A DNA stretch of 64,000 nt. Source: JADKIH01 sp031385005 (GTDB lineage: Bacteria > Bacteroidota > Bacteroidia > AKYH767-A > 2013-40CM-41-45). Position 1 is the stretch's first letter; every line of letters starts with the position of its first letter. Position numbers and translations under genes: made by a program. The notes below the pieces were generated by a model. That model saw nothing but the letters and a program-made list of their open reading frames with translations. It ran no database searches and was not told the DNA's origin. The DNA lies in contig JANNBB010000027.1 of assembly GCA_031385005.1 (NCBI GenBank), forward strand, positions 1 to 64,000. The letters run 5' to 3'. Below are positions 53,807 through 62,914 of this stretch, in pieces.

Positions 53807-54922
53807 ATGAAATACACAGAAAAGAAACCCGCTGTTCTGCTTTTAGAAGACGGAACATTTTTCGAAGGCAAAGCCGCCGGCGCAATAGGTATCACCACCG
53901 GTGAAATTTGTTTTAATACCGGAATGACCGGCTACCAGGAAATTTTTACCGACCCTTCTTATTACGGTCAAGTATTGGTTGCTACCCACGTGCACATCGG
54001 AAATTATGGTATCCATCCGAAGGAAGTAGAAAGTGATAGCATTAAAATCGCCGGACTCATTTGCCGCGGATTTAATGTACAGTATTCCAGAAAATCTGCA
54101 AGCTCGTCTATCGAAGATTATTTTATCGGACAAAACATTGTTGCTATTTGTGATATCGATACCCGTGCAGTTGTCAGACACATTCGTTCGAAAGGAGCAA
54201 TGAACTGCATCATCTCATCGCAGACAACAGACATCGAAGAGCTAAAGAAAATTCTTTCTAAAGTCCCTTCTATGGCCGGATTGGAATTGTCGTCGAAAGT
54301 GACATGCAAGACACCTTATTATGTCGGCAATCCGAATGCAAAACATAAGGTAGCCGTATTAGACTTCGGTGTAAAAAAGAATATTATTCGAAATCTAAAT
54401 CAACGCGATTGTTACGTACAGGTTTTTCCCGAGTATACTTCCTATAAAGAAATCAGTAAGTGGCAACCCGATGGTATTCTACTTAGTAATGGTCCGGGAG
54501 ACCCTTCCACCATGCCTGAAGTGGTCAATACGATTAAAGATATTTTAAAAGAAAATATTCCGTTGTTTGGCATCTGCCTCGGACAACAATTACTTGCTCA
54601 GGCCTGCGGAATCGGTACCTATAAAATGTTTAACGGACATCGTGGAATCAATCACCCCGTTAAAAATATTGTCAGCGGGCGTTGTGAAATCACTTCCCAG
54701 AATCATGGTTTCTCTGTAAAGGAAGACGACATTAAAAACTCCAAGCTGGTTGAGGTTACACACATCAATTTAAATGATAAAACCATTGAAGGTATTCGAG
54801 TAAAAGATCGCGTGGCATTCAGCGTACAATATCACCCGGAATCAGCTCCCGGCCCTCACGATAGTACATATCTTTTTGATGAATTTACCGAAGCAATTAA
54901 GCGTGTAACTGTCGGCGCTTAG
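53807..54922 (+). CDS. carA: Carbamoyl-phosphate synthase small subunit
   Basis: Glutamine amidotransferase subunit that supplies ammonia for carbamoyl phosphate (arginine and pyrimidines). 371 residues. N-terminal domain with FNTGMTGYQEIFTDPSYYGQ; class I amidotransferase domain with SNGPGDPS (oxyanion), nucleophile Cys257 in GICLGQQLLA, and His343/Glu345 in YHPES. Adjacent to rplQ as in many Bacteroidota, but separated by the terminator; TATCTTTA 11 bases before the ATG is a near -7 box. carB is not in the window. Confidence 0.97.
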   Translation: MKYTEKKPAVLLLEDGTFFEGKAAGAIGITTGEICFNTGMTGYQEIFTDPSYYGQVLVATHVHIGNYGIHPKEVESDSIKIAGLICRGFNVQYSRKSASSSIEDYFIGQNIVAICDIDTRAVVRHIRSKGAMNCIISSQTTDIEELKKILSKVPSMAGLELSSKVTCKTPYYVGNPNAKHKVAVLDFGVKKNIIRNLNQRDCYVQVFPEYTSYKEISKWQPDGILLSNGPGDPSTMPEVVNTIKDILKENIPLFGICLGQQLLAQACGIGTYKMFNGHRGINHPVKNIVSGRCEITSQNHGFSVKEDDIKNSKLVEVTHINLNDKTIEGIRVKDRVAFSVQYHPESAPGPHDSTYLFDEFTEAIKRVTVGA

Positions 54923-55021
54923 TTAATTTGTTGATTCGCTGATTCGTTGATTAGCTAATTGATTTTGTTAAGTGATTTACATTTTTTTTTCATTAACGAA
55001 TAAACGAATAAACAAATTAGC
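54922..55021. terminator. Inverted repeat between convergent carA and cpsB-like genes
   Basis: The arm 54922-54950 (GTTAATTTGTTGATTCG...) is the approximate reverse complement of 54993-55021, with only a few transitions mismatched, separated by a segment with a nine-base T-run (54982-54990). It touches the stop codons of both genes and can act as a bidirectional terminator. Made of the same TGATTCGT-type octamers as the hairpin after clpX. Confidence 0.6.
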
Positions 55022-55778
55022 GAATTAGCCCTGCATTCTTAACCCCTTTTGCCATTAGCTTCCAGAAGTACTTTTCATTCACCACTTTTTGTAAACCCTC
55101 TAAGTGACGTTGTCCATGTAAATCGCTACCGATGAAATCGACCATGTCTTCATCGATCAGTCTTTCCGCAGTTTTCTTTGACTGGGCTCCATAATATCCG
55201 GTGAGTGAATTAACGTTAAGCTGAAAAAGCGCACCGGAATCTTTTAATCTTTTATACTCATCAAATTTATCAAACCAGAAATTGTAACGCTCGGGGTGGG
55301 CGAGAAGAGGCTTGTATTTGTGCACATTGATTTCGAAAATAATACCCAATAAATTATCGGGTGGATTAATATAGGAAATTTCAAAGAGTAAATGATTTTC
55401 TCCTATACACATCACTTTCTCATCCTGTACTTTTTTTAGAAAGAATTCATCCAGATAATATTCTGCAGCCGCATCAATTGTAATATCAATTCCTTCAGCT
55501 TTCACTGCAGCTCTCACCGTTTCGAGTCCGGCACGAATTATCTCCGGTGTGTTTTTGTAGTAATCGCTCATGATGTGAGGAGTGGTCACTAGATGTTTAT
55601 ATCCCAAAGAAGCAAATCCTTTGATCATTTCAATTGACTCTTCAATACTCTTCACACCGTCATCAATGCCCGGGATAAGATGGCTATGTATATCTGTTAC
55701 AACAGAAGAAAAATCAGTCACAGGAGGGTAGTCCGGTTCTTTGGGTTTTCGAGAAAAAAGTGATCCGAGTAGTGACAT
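55017..55778 (-). CDS. CpsB/CapC-type PHP tyrosine phosphatase
   Basis: Manganese-dependent phosphatase of the PHP fold that dephosphorylates the tyrosine kinase controlling capsule or exopolysaccharide length. 253 residues. Metal-site motifs: TDIHSHLIPGIDDG (about 28-41), TTPHIMSDYY, LLAHPERYN and GSDLHGQRH, in family order. Last gene of the polysaccharide operon, four bases after the epimerase. The cognate kinase (Wzc-like) is not in the window. Confidence 0.93.
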   Translation of the reverse strand: MSLLGSLFSRKPKEPDYPPVTDFSSVVTDIHSHLIPGIDDGVKSIEESIEMIKGFASLGYKHLVTTPHIMSDYYKNTPEIIRAGLETVRAAVKAEGIDITIDAAAEYYLDEFFLKKVQDEKVMCIGENHLLFEISYINPPDNLLGIIFEINVHKYKPLLAHPERYNFWFDKFDEYKRLKDSGALFQLNVNSLTGYYGAQSKKTAERLIDEDMVDFIGSDLHGQRHLEGLQKVVNEKYFWKLMAKGVKNAGLIR

Positions 55779-55782
55779 GTTT

Positions 55783-56772
55783 TTAGGTTTTTAACCTGGA
55801 TTGGCGAAACCAATCAAGTGTAAGTTTAAGTCCGTCTTTTGCCTGAACGGTTGGTTCATACCCCAGGAATTTTTGTGCATTGGAAATATCGGCAAGGGAA
55901 GTTCTCACATCACCGGGTCTGGAAGCTCTGTAAACAGGTTTTATTTTTGAAGCGGATAATGTCGCCAGATTGTTAAACAATTCGTTAATGGTTATGCTTT
56001 GTCCGACTGCAACATTGTAACAACGATTCAATGCTTCCGGGTGCTCGGTGAAGACAGAACGAATGTTTGCCTGCACAGCATTTTCGACAAAGGTAAAATC
56101 ACGACTCTGTTCTCCGTCACCATCTATATAAGGAGATGTGTTGTTCAAAATATTTTGAATGAATAAAGGAATAACGGCGGCATAAGGCCCATCAGGACTC
56201 TGATTGGGGCCAAAGACATTGAAGTAGCGAAGTCCGATAATTTCCATCTTAAATGTTTCTCCAAATACCCATGCATACAACTCATTTGTTTTTTTACTTA
56301 CTGCATATGGAGATAAAGGATTGCCTGTTTCTTTTTCAATTTTTGGTAAACCCGGATGATCGCCATAGACGGATGAGGAACTGGCATACACGAATCGCTT
56401 TACTTTTGCATCTCTTGCGGCAATCAACATATTTAGAAATCCTGTCGTATTTACTTCATGTGTTTTTAACGGATCCTTAATGGAACGGGGCACAGATCCC
56501 AATGCTGCCTGATGCAAAACAAAATCTATTCCCTGACAACTTTCCATGCAGGTTTTCAAATCACAAATATCTCCATCAATAAAATTGAAACGAGGATTAT
56601 TTTTAAACGGAGATAAATTTTCAATTGAACCGGTTGTCAGGTTGTCTAAAACGACAATTCTGCCGGCATTATTTTGAATCAGATAATTGACAATATGTGA
56701 ACCTATGAAACCTGCACCGCCGGTAACAAGAAAAGAAAAGGGGGTTAAATCTTTTGAATGAAAAATGGGCAT
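55783..56772 (-). CDS. UDP-N-acetylglucosamine 4-epimerase-like (WbpP/TviC type)
   Basis: Extended SDR, 329 residues. NAD loop VTGGAGFIGSH, HQAALGSVPRSIKDP (diagnostic of the WbpP group), YASSSSVYGDHPGLPK, catalytic YAVSK, and RYFNVFGPNQSPDGPYAAVIP. WbpP interconverts UDP-GlcNAc and UDP-GalNAc and also the uronic acids; the exact substrate is inferred. With the TviB/WbpO-type dehydrogenase it would give UDP-GalNAc uronic acid as in Pseudomonas O6. Confidence 0.88.
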   Translation of the reverse strand: MPIFHSKDLTPFSFLVTGGAGFIGSHIVNYLIQNNAGRIVVLDNLTTGSIENLSPFKNNPRFNFIDGDICDLKTCMESCQGIDFVLHQAALGSVPRSIKDPLKTHEVNTTGFLNMLIAARDAKVKRFVYASSSSVYGDHPGLPKIEKETGNPLSPYAVSKKTNELYAWVFGETFKMEIIGLRYFNVFGPNQSPDGPYAAVIPLFIQNILNNTSPYIDGDGEQSRDFTFVENAVQANIRSVFTEHPEALNRCYNVAVGQSITINELFNNLATLSASKIKPVYRASRPGDVRTSLADISNAQKFLGYEPTVQAKDGLKLTLDWFRQSRLKT

Positions 56773-56810
56773 GCAATTCTTTTTATAAAGATAGTTTTTT
56801 TGAAGTGTGT

Positions 56811-56856
56811 TTTATTGCCACGAATTCACGAATATTCGTGAATTCGTGGCAATAAA
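56811..56856. repeat. Perfect 46-bp palindrome
   Basis: Arm TTTATTGCCACGAATTCACG plus AAT (56811-56833) is followed without a loop by its exact complement (56834-56856). It lies in the 92-base gap between rfbB and the epimerase gene, inside an otherwise packed operon. It carries the CCACGAATTCACGAAT-type word found as a dispersed repeat in many Bacteroidota intergenic regions (general knowledge). No T-run follows; a cruciform or RNA hairpin is possible. Confidence 0.95.
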
Positions 56857-56864
56857 TATTCTTG

Positions 56865-57932
56865 CTATCTTTTTACATACTGCTGATCGTAATAATGCTG
56901 GTAATCGCCTGATGTCAGTTCGTGCAACCAACTCTCATTCGCCAGATACCAGTCAACTGTTTTTTCCAGTCCTTCATTAAACTGAAGTGATGGCTGCCAG
57001 CCAAGCTCTCTCTGCAACTTCGATGAATCTATTGCATAACGCAGGTCATGGCCGGCGCGGTCTTTTACAAAGGATATTAACTTAGCTGATGTTCCCGCCG
57101 CACGACCTAATTTATCATCCATGATTTTGCAAAGCAGATGTATTAAGTCAATGTTTTTCCATTCATTATTTCCACCAATGTTGTAAGTCTCTCCGACAGT
57201 AGATTTATGAAAAATAACATCGATGGCCTTGGCATGATCTTCCACATAAAGCCAATCGCGAATGTTTTCTCCTTTTCCGTAAACAGGAACCGGTAAATTG
57301 TTTTTTATGTTGTTAATCGCAAGTGGAATTAATTTTTCCGGAAACTGAAAGGAACCATAATTATTCGAGCAATTGGAAATAACAACAGGCAAATTAAATG
57401 TATCGAAATAGGCGCGAACGAGGTGATCGGAGCCGGCCTTGGAAGCTGAATAAGGACTGTGTGGATCGTAAGGACTTTTTTCGGTAAAGTGTCCTGTAGC
57501 TCCTAATGTTCCATAAACTTCATCCGTAGAAACATGGTAGAATAAATTTTTTCCATTTATCCTGTCCTTCCAGAACGAACGTGCGGCATTTAACAGATTA
57601 GCAGTGCCGACTACATTTGTAATGACGAATTCGATAGGATTGGAAATACTCCGATCAACATGTGATTCTGCTGCGAGGTGTATAACTGAATCGATTTCAT
57701 ATTGCACGAAAATGTCGTTAACAAATTGCACATCATTAATATCTGCTTTGATAAAAACATAATTGGATTTTGTTTCGATGTCACGCAGATTCGTCAGATT
57801 TCCTGCATACGTTAGTTTGTCCAGGTTGATTATTCTGTAAGTCGGATACTTATTTACAAAATAACGAATTACATGTGAACCGATAAACCCGGCTCCACCG
57901 GAAATTAATATGTTTTTTCGGAAATTACTCAT
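56865..57932 (-). CDS. rfbB: dTDP-glucose 4,6-dehydratase
   Basis: Makes dTDP-4-keto-6-deoxyglucose, precursor of rhamnose and other deoxy sugars. 355 residues from ATG 57932; the longer frame from 57980 would overlap galE by 52 bases. SGGAGFIGSHVIRYF, HLAAESHVDRSI, the catalytic STDEVYG and YSASKAGSDHLVRAY, and SNCSNNYGSFQFPEKLIPL are typical. Start overlaps the galE stop by four bases (ATGA). rfbA, rfbC and rfbD are not in the window. Confidence 0.97.
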   Translation of the reverse strand: MSNFRKNILISGGAGFIGSHVIRYFVNKYPTYRIINLDKLTYAGNLTNLRDIETKSNYVFIKADINDVQFVNDIFVQYEIDSVIHLAAESHVDRSISNPIEFVITNVVGTANLLNAARSFWKDRINGKNLFYHVSTDEVYGTLGATGHFTEKSPYDPHSPYSASKAGSDHLVRAYFDTFNLPVVISNCSNNYGSFQFPEKLIPLAINNIKNNLPVPVYGKGENIRDWLYVEDHAKAIDVIFHKSTVGETYNIGGNNEWKNIDLIHLLCKIMDDKLGRAAGTSAKLISFVKDRAGHDLRYAIDSSKLQRELGWQPSLQFNEGLEKTVDWYLANESWLHELTSGDYQHYYDQQYVKR

Positions 57933-58960
57933 GATATTTTTATGCTGATGATGCTGTTTAATTTTTGTTCCCAAGCCCATGCAGAACGCATGATATCCGA
58001 AAGGTCAAGGCCGCATTTCCAGCCAAGTTCATTATTTGCCAATGTTGTATCGGCCCAGACTTTTTCTACATCACCCGGACGGCGCGGACCGATTTCATAG
58101 TTTAATTTAACACCGGTCGTTTTTTCAAAAGTATTTATTGCCTGTAAAACGGTGTTTCCTGTTCCTGAACCAAGATTAAAAACTTCGTAATGATTTTTAT
58201 TTTTCTTTTCAAGTAAACGCTCTACAGCAATCACATGTGCTTTAGCGATATCAACTACATGGATATAATCACGAATACACGTTCCATCCGGAGTATCGTA
58301 ATCATTGCCATGTATAACCGTCTTTTCTCTTTTTCCGATTGCTGTCTGCGTGATTACAGGGACGAGATTTGTGGGTGGTTGTAATGGAAATTCGCCAATC
58401 AATGCGCTTTCATGTGCTCCTGCAGGGTTAAAGTAACGCAAAGCAATGCCGCTAAATTTCTCAGCAAAAATGGTATCGCGAATTATTTCTTCGCCGATCT
58501 GTTTGGTGTTTCCATAGGGAGATTGTGCAACAGGAAGCTCTGTTTCTTCTGTAACAGGTAGTACTTTAGATTGACCATAAACCGAACAAGAGGAAGAGAA
58601 GAGGAAGTTGTCGAGTTTTCTTTCTTTATAAATCGCTAACAGATTAATTAAAGAAACCAGATTGTTGTGGTAGTATTTAAGCGGATCTTCGACGGATTCA
58701 CCAACCGCTTTGTAGGCAGCGAAGTGAATGACAGCATCTATTTTATGTGCGTCGAAAATGGCATTCGTTTTTGTTAAATCGCAAAGATTGACATTGATAA
58801 ATGTAAATTCTTTTCCGGTAATTTTTTTTATGGCAGCAATGGCTTCCATTCGCGAATTGCTCAGGTTGTCTACAACAACCGGGTCGAAACCCTTATTTAT
58901 AAGTTCGACAACTGTGTGCGATCCGATGTAACCGGCTCCTCCTGTAACTAAAATTTTCAT
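57929..58960 (-). CDS. galE: UDP-glucose 4-epimerase
   Basis: Interconverts UDP-glucose and UDP-galactose. 343 residues from ATG 58960 (an in-frame TTG at 58975 is rejected). ILVTGGAGYIGSHTVVEL, HFAAYKAVGESV, SSSCSVYG, YGNTK (catalytic Tyr-x3-Lys) and RYFNPAGAHESALIGE are the GalE signatures. Two bases after the dehydrogenase stop and overlapping rfbB, so translation is coupled. Confidence 0.96.
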   Translation of the reverse strand: MKILVTGGAGYIGSHTVVELINKGFDPVVVDNLSNSRMEAIAAIKKITGKEFTFINVNLCDLTKTNAIFDAHKIDAVIHFAAYKAVGESVEDPLKYYHNNLVSLINLLAIYKERKLDNFLFSSSCSVYGQSKVLPVTEETELPVAQSPYGNTKQIGEEIIRDTIFAEKFSGIALRYFNPAGAHESALIGEFPLQPPTNLVPVITQTAIGKREKTVIHGNDYDTPDGTCIRDYIHVVDIAKAHVIAVERLLEKKNKNHYEVFNLGSGTGNTVLQAINTFEKTTGVKLNYEIGPRRPGDVEKVWADTTLANNELGWKCGLDLSDIMRSAWAWEQKLNSIISIKIS

Positions 58961-58962
58961 AT

Positions 58963-60252
58963 TTAAAGACTCCAATAAGGTGTGTTTCTGATTTTTCCTT
59001 TCATCATTCCTTTTATATCTACCAGCAGTCCGTCTTTATTTAAGGCGGATGCAAACCAATCTTCCGTTAAGGATTTATATTCGTTGTGATTGACGGCAAT
59101 AATGATGGCATCGTAATTTTTTCCGATATTTTTGACGAGTTCAAAACCATACTCGTGTTTCAATTCTTCGCTGCTGGCTTTCGGGTCGGTGACTTCTACG
59201 GAAACTCCATAAGAAGCTAATTCTTTCACTACATCTGCTACTTTTGAATTACGGATATCTTCTACATTTTCTTTGAACGTAGCACCCATCACAAGCACTT
59301 TTGATTTAGAAACATCCTTACCTGCGGCAATGATTTTCTTTACCGTCTGCTTGGCTACATAAAAACCCATGCTGTCGTTCACATACCTTCCGCTGTTGAT
59401 GACCTGAGCATGATAACCCAATTCTTGCGCTTTATAAGTGAGGTAATAGGGATCGACTCCAATGCAATGTCCTCCAACGAGACCTGGCTGGAATCGTATG
59501 AAATTCCATTTGGTGCCTGCCGCTTCCAGTACATCATAGGTATTAATTCCCATCTTGTTGAAGATGATGCTGAGTTCATTCATCAATGCGATGTTGACAT
59601 CTCTCTGTGTGTTTTCAATAATTTTGGAAGCTTCGGCAACTTTAATCGATGGCGCTTTGTGAACTCCTGCCATCACAATAATCTGATATACCTTGGCAAC
59701 TTCCTCTAAAGTTTCATCATCAATACCCGAAACCACTTTCGGAATGCGGGTAATGGTGTGTTCCGTATCTCCCGGATTAATTCTTTCCGGTGAGTATCCG
59801 ACTTTGAAACCGGTTTTACATTTTAAGCCCGAAAGTTCTTCGAGAATGGGAACACAGTCTTCTTCCGTACAGCCGGGATAAACGGTTGATTCGTAAACAA
59901 CATAATCGCCTTGTTTGAGCACCTTTCCGATAGTACTCGTTGCTCCGAGAATCGGTTTTAAATCGGGAAGGTTATGCTCGTCGATAGGTGTTGGTACGGT
60001 AACTATGAAAAAAGATGCCTCTCCTAATTTCTCAAGCGATGTTGTAAACTCAATTGACCTGTTTTTAAACATTTCAGGTCCGAGTTCTCCACTGGGATCG
60101 ATTCCTTTACGCATTTTTTCTACACGTGGTTCGCTGATATCAAAACCAATCACATCAATCTTTCCTGCAAACTCAAGTGCTATTGGCAGTCCTACATAAC
60201 CCAGACCGATGACAGCTAATTTTTTTTTCTTTTCTACTAATTCTTTATGCAT
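58963..60252 (-). CDS. Nucleotide-sugar dehydrogenase, TviB/WbpO type
   Basis: Oxidises C6 of a UDP-HexNAc to the uronic acid (UDP-GlcNAc or UDP-GalNAc 6-dehydrogenase). 429 residues. NAD loop IGLGYVGLPIALEF, VTVPTPIDEHNLPDL, YESTVYPGCTEE, GYSPERINPGD, SKIIENTQRDVNIALMNEL, and catalytic Cys in VGGHCIGVDPYYLTYKA. The TPID and PERINPGD wording separates it from UDP-glucose dehydrogenases such as the one at 62.9 kb. Twelve bases after the WbpB-like gene. Confidence 0.93.
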   Translation of the reverse strand: MHKELVEKKKKLAVIGLGYVGLPIALEFAGKIDVIGFDISEPRVEKMRKGIDPSGELGPEMFKNRSIEFTTSLEKLGEASFFIVTVPTPIDEHNLPDLKPILGATSTIGKVLKQGDYVVYESTVYPGCTEEDCVPILEELSGLKCKTGFKVGYSPERINPGDTEHTITRIPKVVSGIDDETLEEVAKVYQIIVMAGVHKAPSIKVAEASKIIENTQRDVNIALMNELSIIFNKMGINTYDVLEAAGTKWNFIRFQPGLVGGHCIGVDPYYLTYKAQELGYHAQVINSGRYVNDSMGFYVAKQTVKKIIAAGKDVSKSKVLVMGATFKENVEDIRNSKVADVVKELASYGVSVEVTDPKASSEELKHEYGFELVKNIGKNYDAIIIAVNHNEYKSLTEDWFASALNKDGLLVDIKGMMKGKIRNTPYWSL

Positions 60253-60264
60253 TTTTTGCAGTAA

Positions 60265-61305
60265 TTATTTTTGTTTGATTTGTGAGAGGTTTCTAAACAT
60301 GTAAATTCTCTCAATTATATCGACGACTTTCAGTCCTTCCAACGCATTTGTAGTGGCAATTGTTCTGCCTTTTATCGTGCTAATCACATTTTCAATTATA
60401 TAATGATGATTGGCTGCTGATCCTTTGTAATAACCGTAATCATTGGCAGGATTAACAGGAGGCAATTCAGGCATCTTGTAATTATTTACATGGCAGTATT
60501 CAACTTCATTCATGTACTGCCCGCCGATTTTTACACTTCCGTTTTCAGCTAATATGGTAATGCTGCTTTCCAGGTTTTTATCCCAAACGGAAGTTGAATA
60601 ATTAATCGAACCGATGCCGCCATTGACAAAATTGAAATTGACAACTCCGGAATCTTCAAAGGCAGTAAGTTTTCCATGATTAAAATCAGCGAATCGTGCA
60701 TTGATATCTGTGATGTCACCAAACAACCAATACATGATATCAATGAAATGAGAAAACTGCGTAAAGAGTGTTCCACCATCAAGTGTCGGTGATCCTTTCC
60801 AGTTTTTTCCATTGTAATAACGTTCGTCACGGTTCCAGTAGCAATTAAGCTGAACCATAAAGATGCGACCGAGAATTTTTTTGTCAACCAATTCCTTTAA
60901 CCAAAATGATGGAGGCGAGTATCTGTTTTGCATGACGCAGAAAACATGACGAGAAACTTGCAACGCCTTGAAAATAATTTTCTCGCAATCCGCAACATTC
61001 AGTGCCATGGGTTTTTCAATGACAACATGTTTCTTATTCTCCAGTGCCATCAGTGTATGTTCGGCATGCAAACCATTCGGCGTACATACGCTGACCACAT
61101 CAAATTCAATATCCGAATTAAAAAGTGCTTGCGCAGAAGAAAGCAATGGAACGTTGAATTCGTCCAGCCCGAGATCGGATTTGTCCTTCACATCGCACAT
61201 AGCAACGAGCTCGGATTCCGGATTTCGTCGAATCATTTCTCCATGTCTCTTGCCTATATGACCGCTTCCGATTACTGCAAATTTTATTTTTTTTGTTTCG
61301 CTCAT
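60265..61305 (-). CDS. Gfo/Idh/MocA oxidoreductase, WbpB-like
   Basis: Predicted UDP-N-acetyl-glucosaminuronate 3-dehydrogenase, giving the 3-keto sugar. 346 residues: Rossmann loop VIGSGHIGKRHGEM (12-25), EKPMALNVADCE (active-site Lys region), QNRYSPP and GGTLFTQFSHFIDIMYWLFG. Start overlaps the acyltransferase stop by one base (TAATG). WbpB-type enzymes work with an aminotransferase (WbpE) and acetyltransferase (WbpD); the latter is the next gene upstream, the former is not in the window. Confidence 0.87.
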   Translation of the reverse strand: MSETKKIKFAVIGSGHIGKRHGEMIRRNPESELVAMCDVKDKSDLGLDEFNVPLLSSAQALFNSDIEFDVVSVCTPNGLHAEHTLMALENKKHVVIEKPMALNVADCEKIIFKALQVSRHVFCVMQNRYSPPSFWLKELVDKKILGRIFMVQLNCYWNRDERYYNGKNWKGSPTLDGGTLFTQFSHFIDIMYWLFGDITDINARFADFNHGKLTAFEDSGVVNFNFVNGGIGSINYSTSVWDKNLESSITILAENGSVKIGGQYMNEVEYCHVNNYKMPELPPVNPANDYGYYKGSAANHHYIIENVISTIKGRTIATTNALEGLKVVDIIERIYMFRNLSQIKQK

Positions 61306-61883
61306 TACTGGATGCGCTTCACTTTATTTCCTGTTAATTTATATTCCTGTTTACTCTCCGGACAAATTCCAATTCCATTTGCATCAAATTTCAAACGGTG
61401 TCCATATTCACTCATCCAACCGATCTGTTTGGAAGGATTTCCGACTACAAGGGCATAAGGCGGTACATCTTTCGTTACAACAGCACCGGCTCCGATAAAT
61501 GCATATTCTCCTATATTATTTCCACAGATAACTGTTGCATTGGCACCAATCGTGGCGCCTTTACCGACATTCGTCTTCAGGTATTGATTTTTTCTGACTA
61601 CTGCACTTCGCGGATTATTTACATTCGTAAATACCATAGATGGTCCGAGAAATACATCGTCCTGACAGGTAACGCCCGTAAAAATGGAAACGTTATTCTG
61701 TACTTTGACATTGTTCCCGAGGACAACTTCAGGGGAAACAACGACGTTTTGTCCAAGATTGCAATTTTGTCCGATTTCACATCCTGTCATGATGTGACTA
61801 AAATGCCAGATGCGGGTTCCGTCACCGATTTTTGAACCTTCATCAATGACAACTGTATCGTGGGCGAAATATTTATTTTCCAT
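61305..61883 (-). CDS. Hexapeptide N-acetyltransferase, WbpD-like
   Basis: Left-handed beta-helix acetyltransferase, 192 residues, predicted to acetylate the 3-amino group of UDP-GlcNAc3NA. IWHFSHIMTGCEIGQNCNLG, VQNNVSIFTGVTCQDDVFLG, FTNVNNPRSAVVRK and GAGAVVTKDVPPYALVVGNP with the family catalytic His-region at the N-terminal coil. Forty-three bases after UXS; overlaps the WbpB-like gene, which supports a shared pathway. Confidence 0.92.
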   Translation of the reverse strand: MENKYFAHDTVVIDEGSKIGDGTRIWHFSHIMTGCEIGQNCNLGQNVVVSPEVVLGNNVKVQNNVSIFTGVTCQDDVFLGPSMVFTNVNNPRSAVVRKNQYLKTNVGKGATIGANATVICGNNIGEYAFIGAGAVVTKDVPPYALVVGNPSKQIGWMSEYGHRLKFDANGIGICPESKQEYKLTGNKVKRIQ

Positions 61884-61926
61884 GTGAAATGTTTCTTAGA
61901 ATGGTGTGTAGTTGTTTTATGATTAA

Positions 61927-62895
61927 TTATGCGAAGCGATGTGAGGAATTATAAAGTTCATCATGAGAAAGCGTTTTGAAATACTCGTAAGTTCTTTTCA
62001 ACCCTTCTGCACGATTGATCGTTGGTTCCCAATTCAGAATTTTACGCGCACGGGTAATGTCGGGCTGACGTTGCTTCGGATCATCCTGAGGTAGTGGCAA
62101 AGAAATTATTTTCTGTTTCGTTCCTGTCAATTTAATAATCTCTTCCGCGAAAGCACGAATACTTATTTCATCCGGATTGCCGATGTTGACGGGTAAATGA
62201 TAGTCACTGAGTAGAAGACGGTAGATTCCCTCTACGAGATCGTCCACATAACAAAAAGAACGCGTCTGACTTCCATCACCGAAAATGGTAAGATTTTCAC
62301 CGCGCAATGCTTGTCCGATGAATGCAGGCAATGCTCTTCCATCGTTCAGCCGCATTCGTGGTCCGTAAGTGTTGAAAATTCTTACGATCCTTGTTTCCAG
62401 TCCATGATAGGTATGATAAGCCATCGTTATCGCTTCCTGAAAACGTTTCGCTTCGTCATATACGCCGCGTGGCCCGATAGGATTTACATTCCCCCAATAA
62501 TCTTCATTCTGTGGATGAACGAGTGGATCGCCATATACTTCAGATGTGGAAGCAACGAGCATTCGCGCCCCTTTTGCTTTTGCTAAGCCGAGTAAATTAT
62601 GTGTTCCGAGAGAACTGACCTTTAGGGTTTGAATTGGGATTTTCAGGTAATCTATCGGACTGGCAGGTGATGCGAAGTGAAGAATGTAGTCGAGATTTCC
62701 CGGTACCGAAACAAATTTCGAAACGTCGTGGTGATAAAATTCGAATTCTTTAATCTTAAACAGGTGTTCGATATTTTTCAAGTCTCCGGTAATCATGTTA
62801 TCCATTCCGACAACAGCATATCCTTCGCGGATAAAGCGATCAGAGAGATGAGATCCTAAAAATCCGGCTGCTCCGGAGATGAGTATTCTTTTCAT
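61927..62895 (-). CDS. UDP-glucuronate decarboxylase (UXS)
   Basis: Converts UDP-glucuronate to UDP-xylose. 322 residues: ISGAAGFLGSHLSDRF, HFASPASPIDYLKIPIQTLK, ASTSEVYGDPLVHPQ, YDEAKRFQEAITMAY (catalytic Tyr-x3-Lys) and RIFNTYGPRMRLNDGR. The SPIDY and EDYWGNVNPIGPRGVYDE wording is specific to UXS. Nineteen bases after the UDP-glucose dehydrogenase that makes its substrate. Confidence 0.95.
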   Translation of the reverse strand: MKRILISGAAGFLGSHLSDRFIREGYAVVGMDNMITGDLKNIEHLFKIKEFEFYHHDVSKFVSVPGNLDYILHFASPASPIDYLKIPIQTLKVSSLGTHNLLGLAKAKGARMLVASTSEVYGDPLVHPQNEDYWGNVNPIGPRGVYDEAKRFQEAITMAYHTYHGLETRIVRIFNTYGPRMRLNDGRALPAFIGQALRGENLTIFGDGSQTRSFCYVDDLVEGIYRLLLSDYHLPVNIGNPDEISIRAFAEEIIKLTGTKQKIISLPLPQDDPKQRQPDITRARKILNWEPTINRAEGLKRTYEYFKTLSHDELYNSSHRFA

Positions 62896-62914
62896 TGAGT
62901 GTGTGTGTTCTTCT

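Noticed and set aside
53451..53810. 119-residue frame overlapping rplQ end and carA upstream region
   Set aside because: Lys/Arg-rich shadow of the L17 tail; covers the operon terminator and lacks any family pattern.
34941..54922. Missing tuf gene as a sign of rearrangement
   Set aside because: Bacteroidota commonly have rpsL-rpsG-fusA directly followed by rpsJ, with tuf elsewhere, so it is the expected order.
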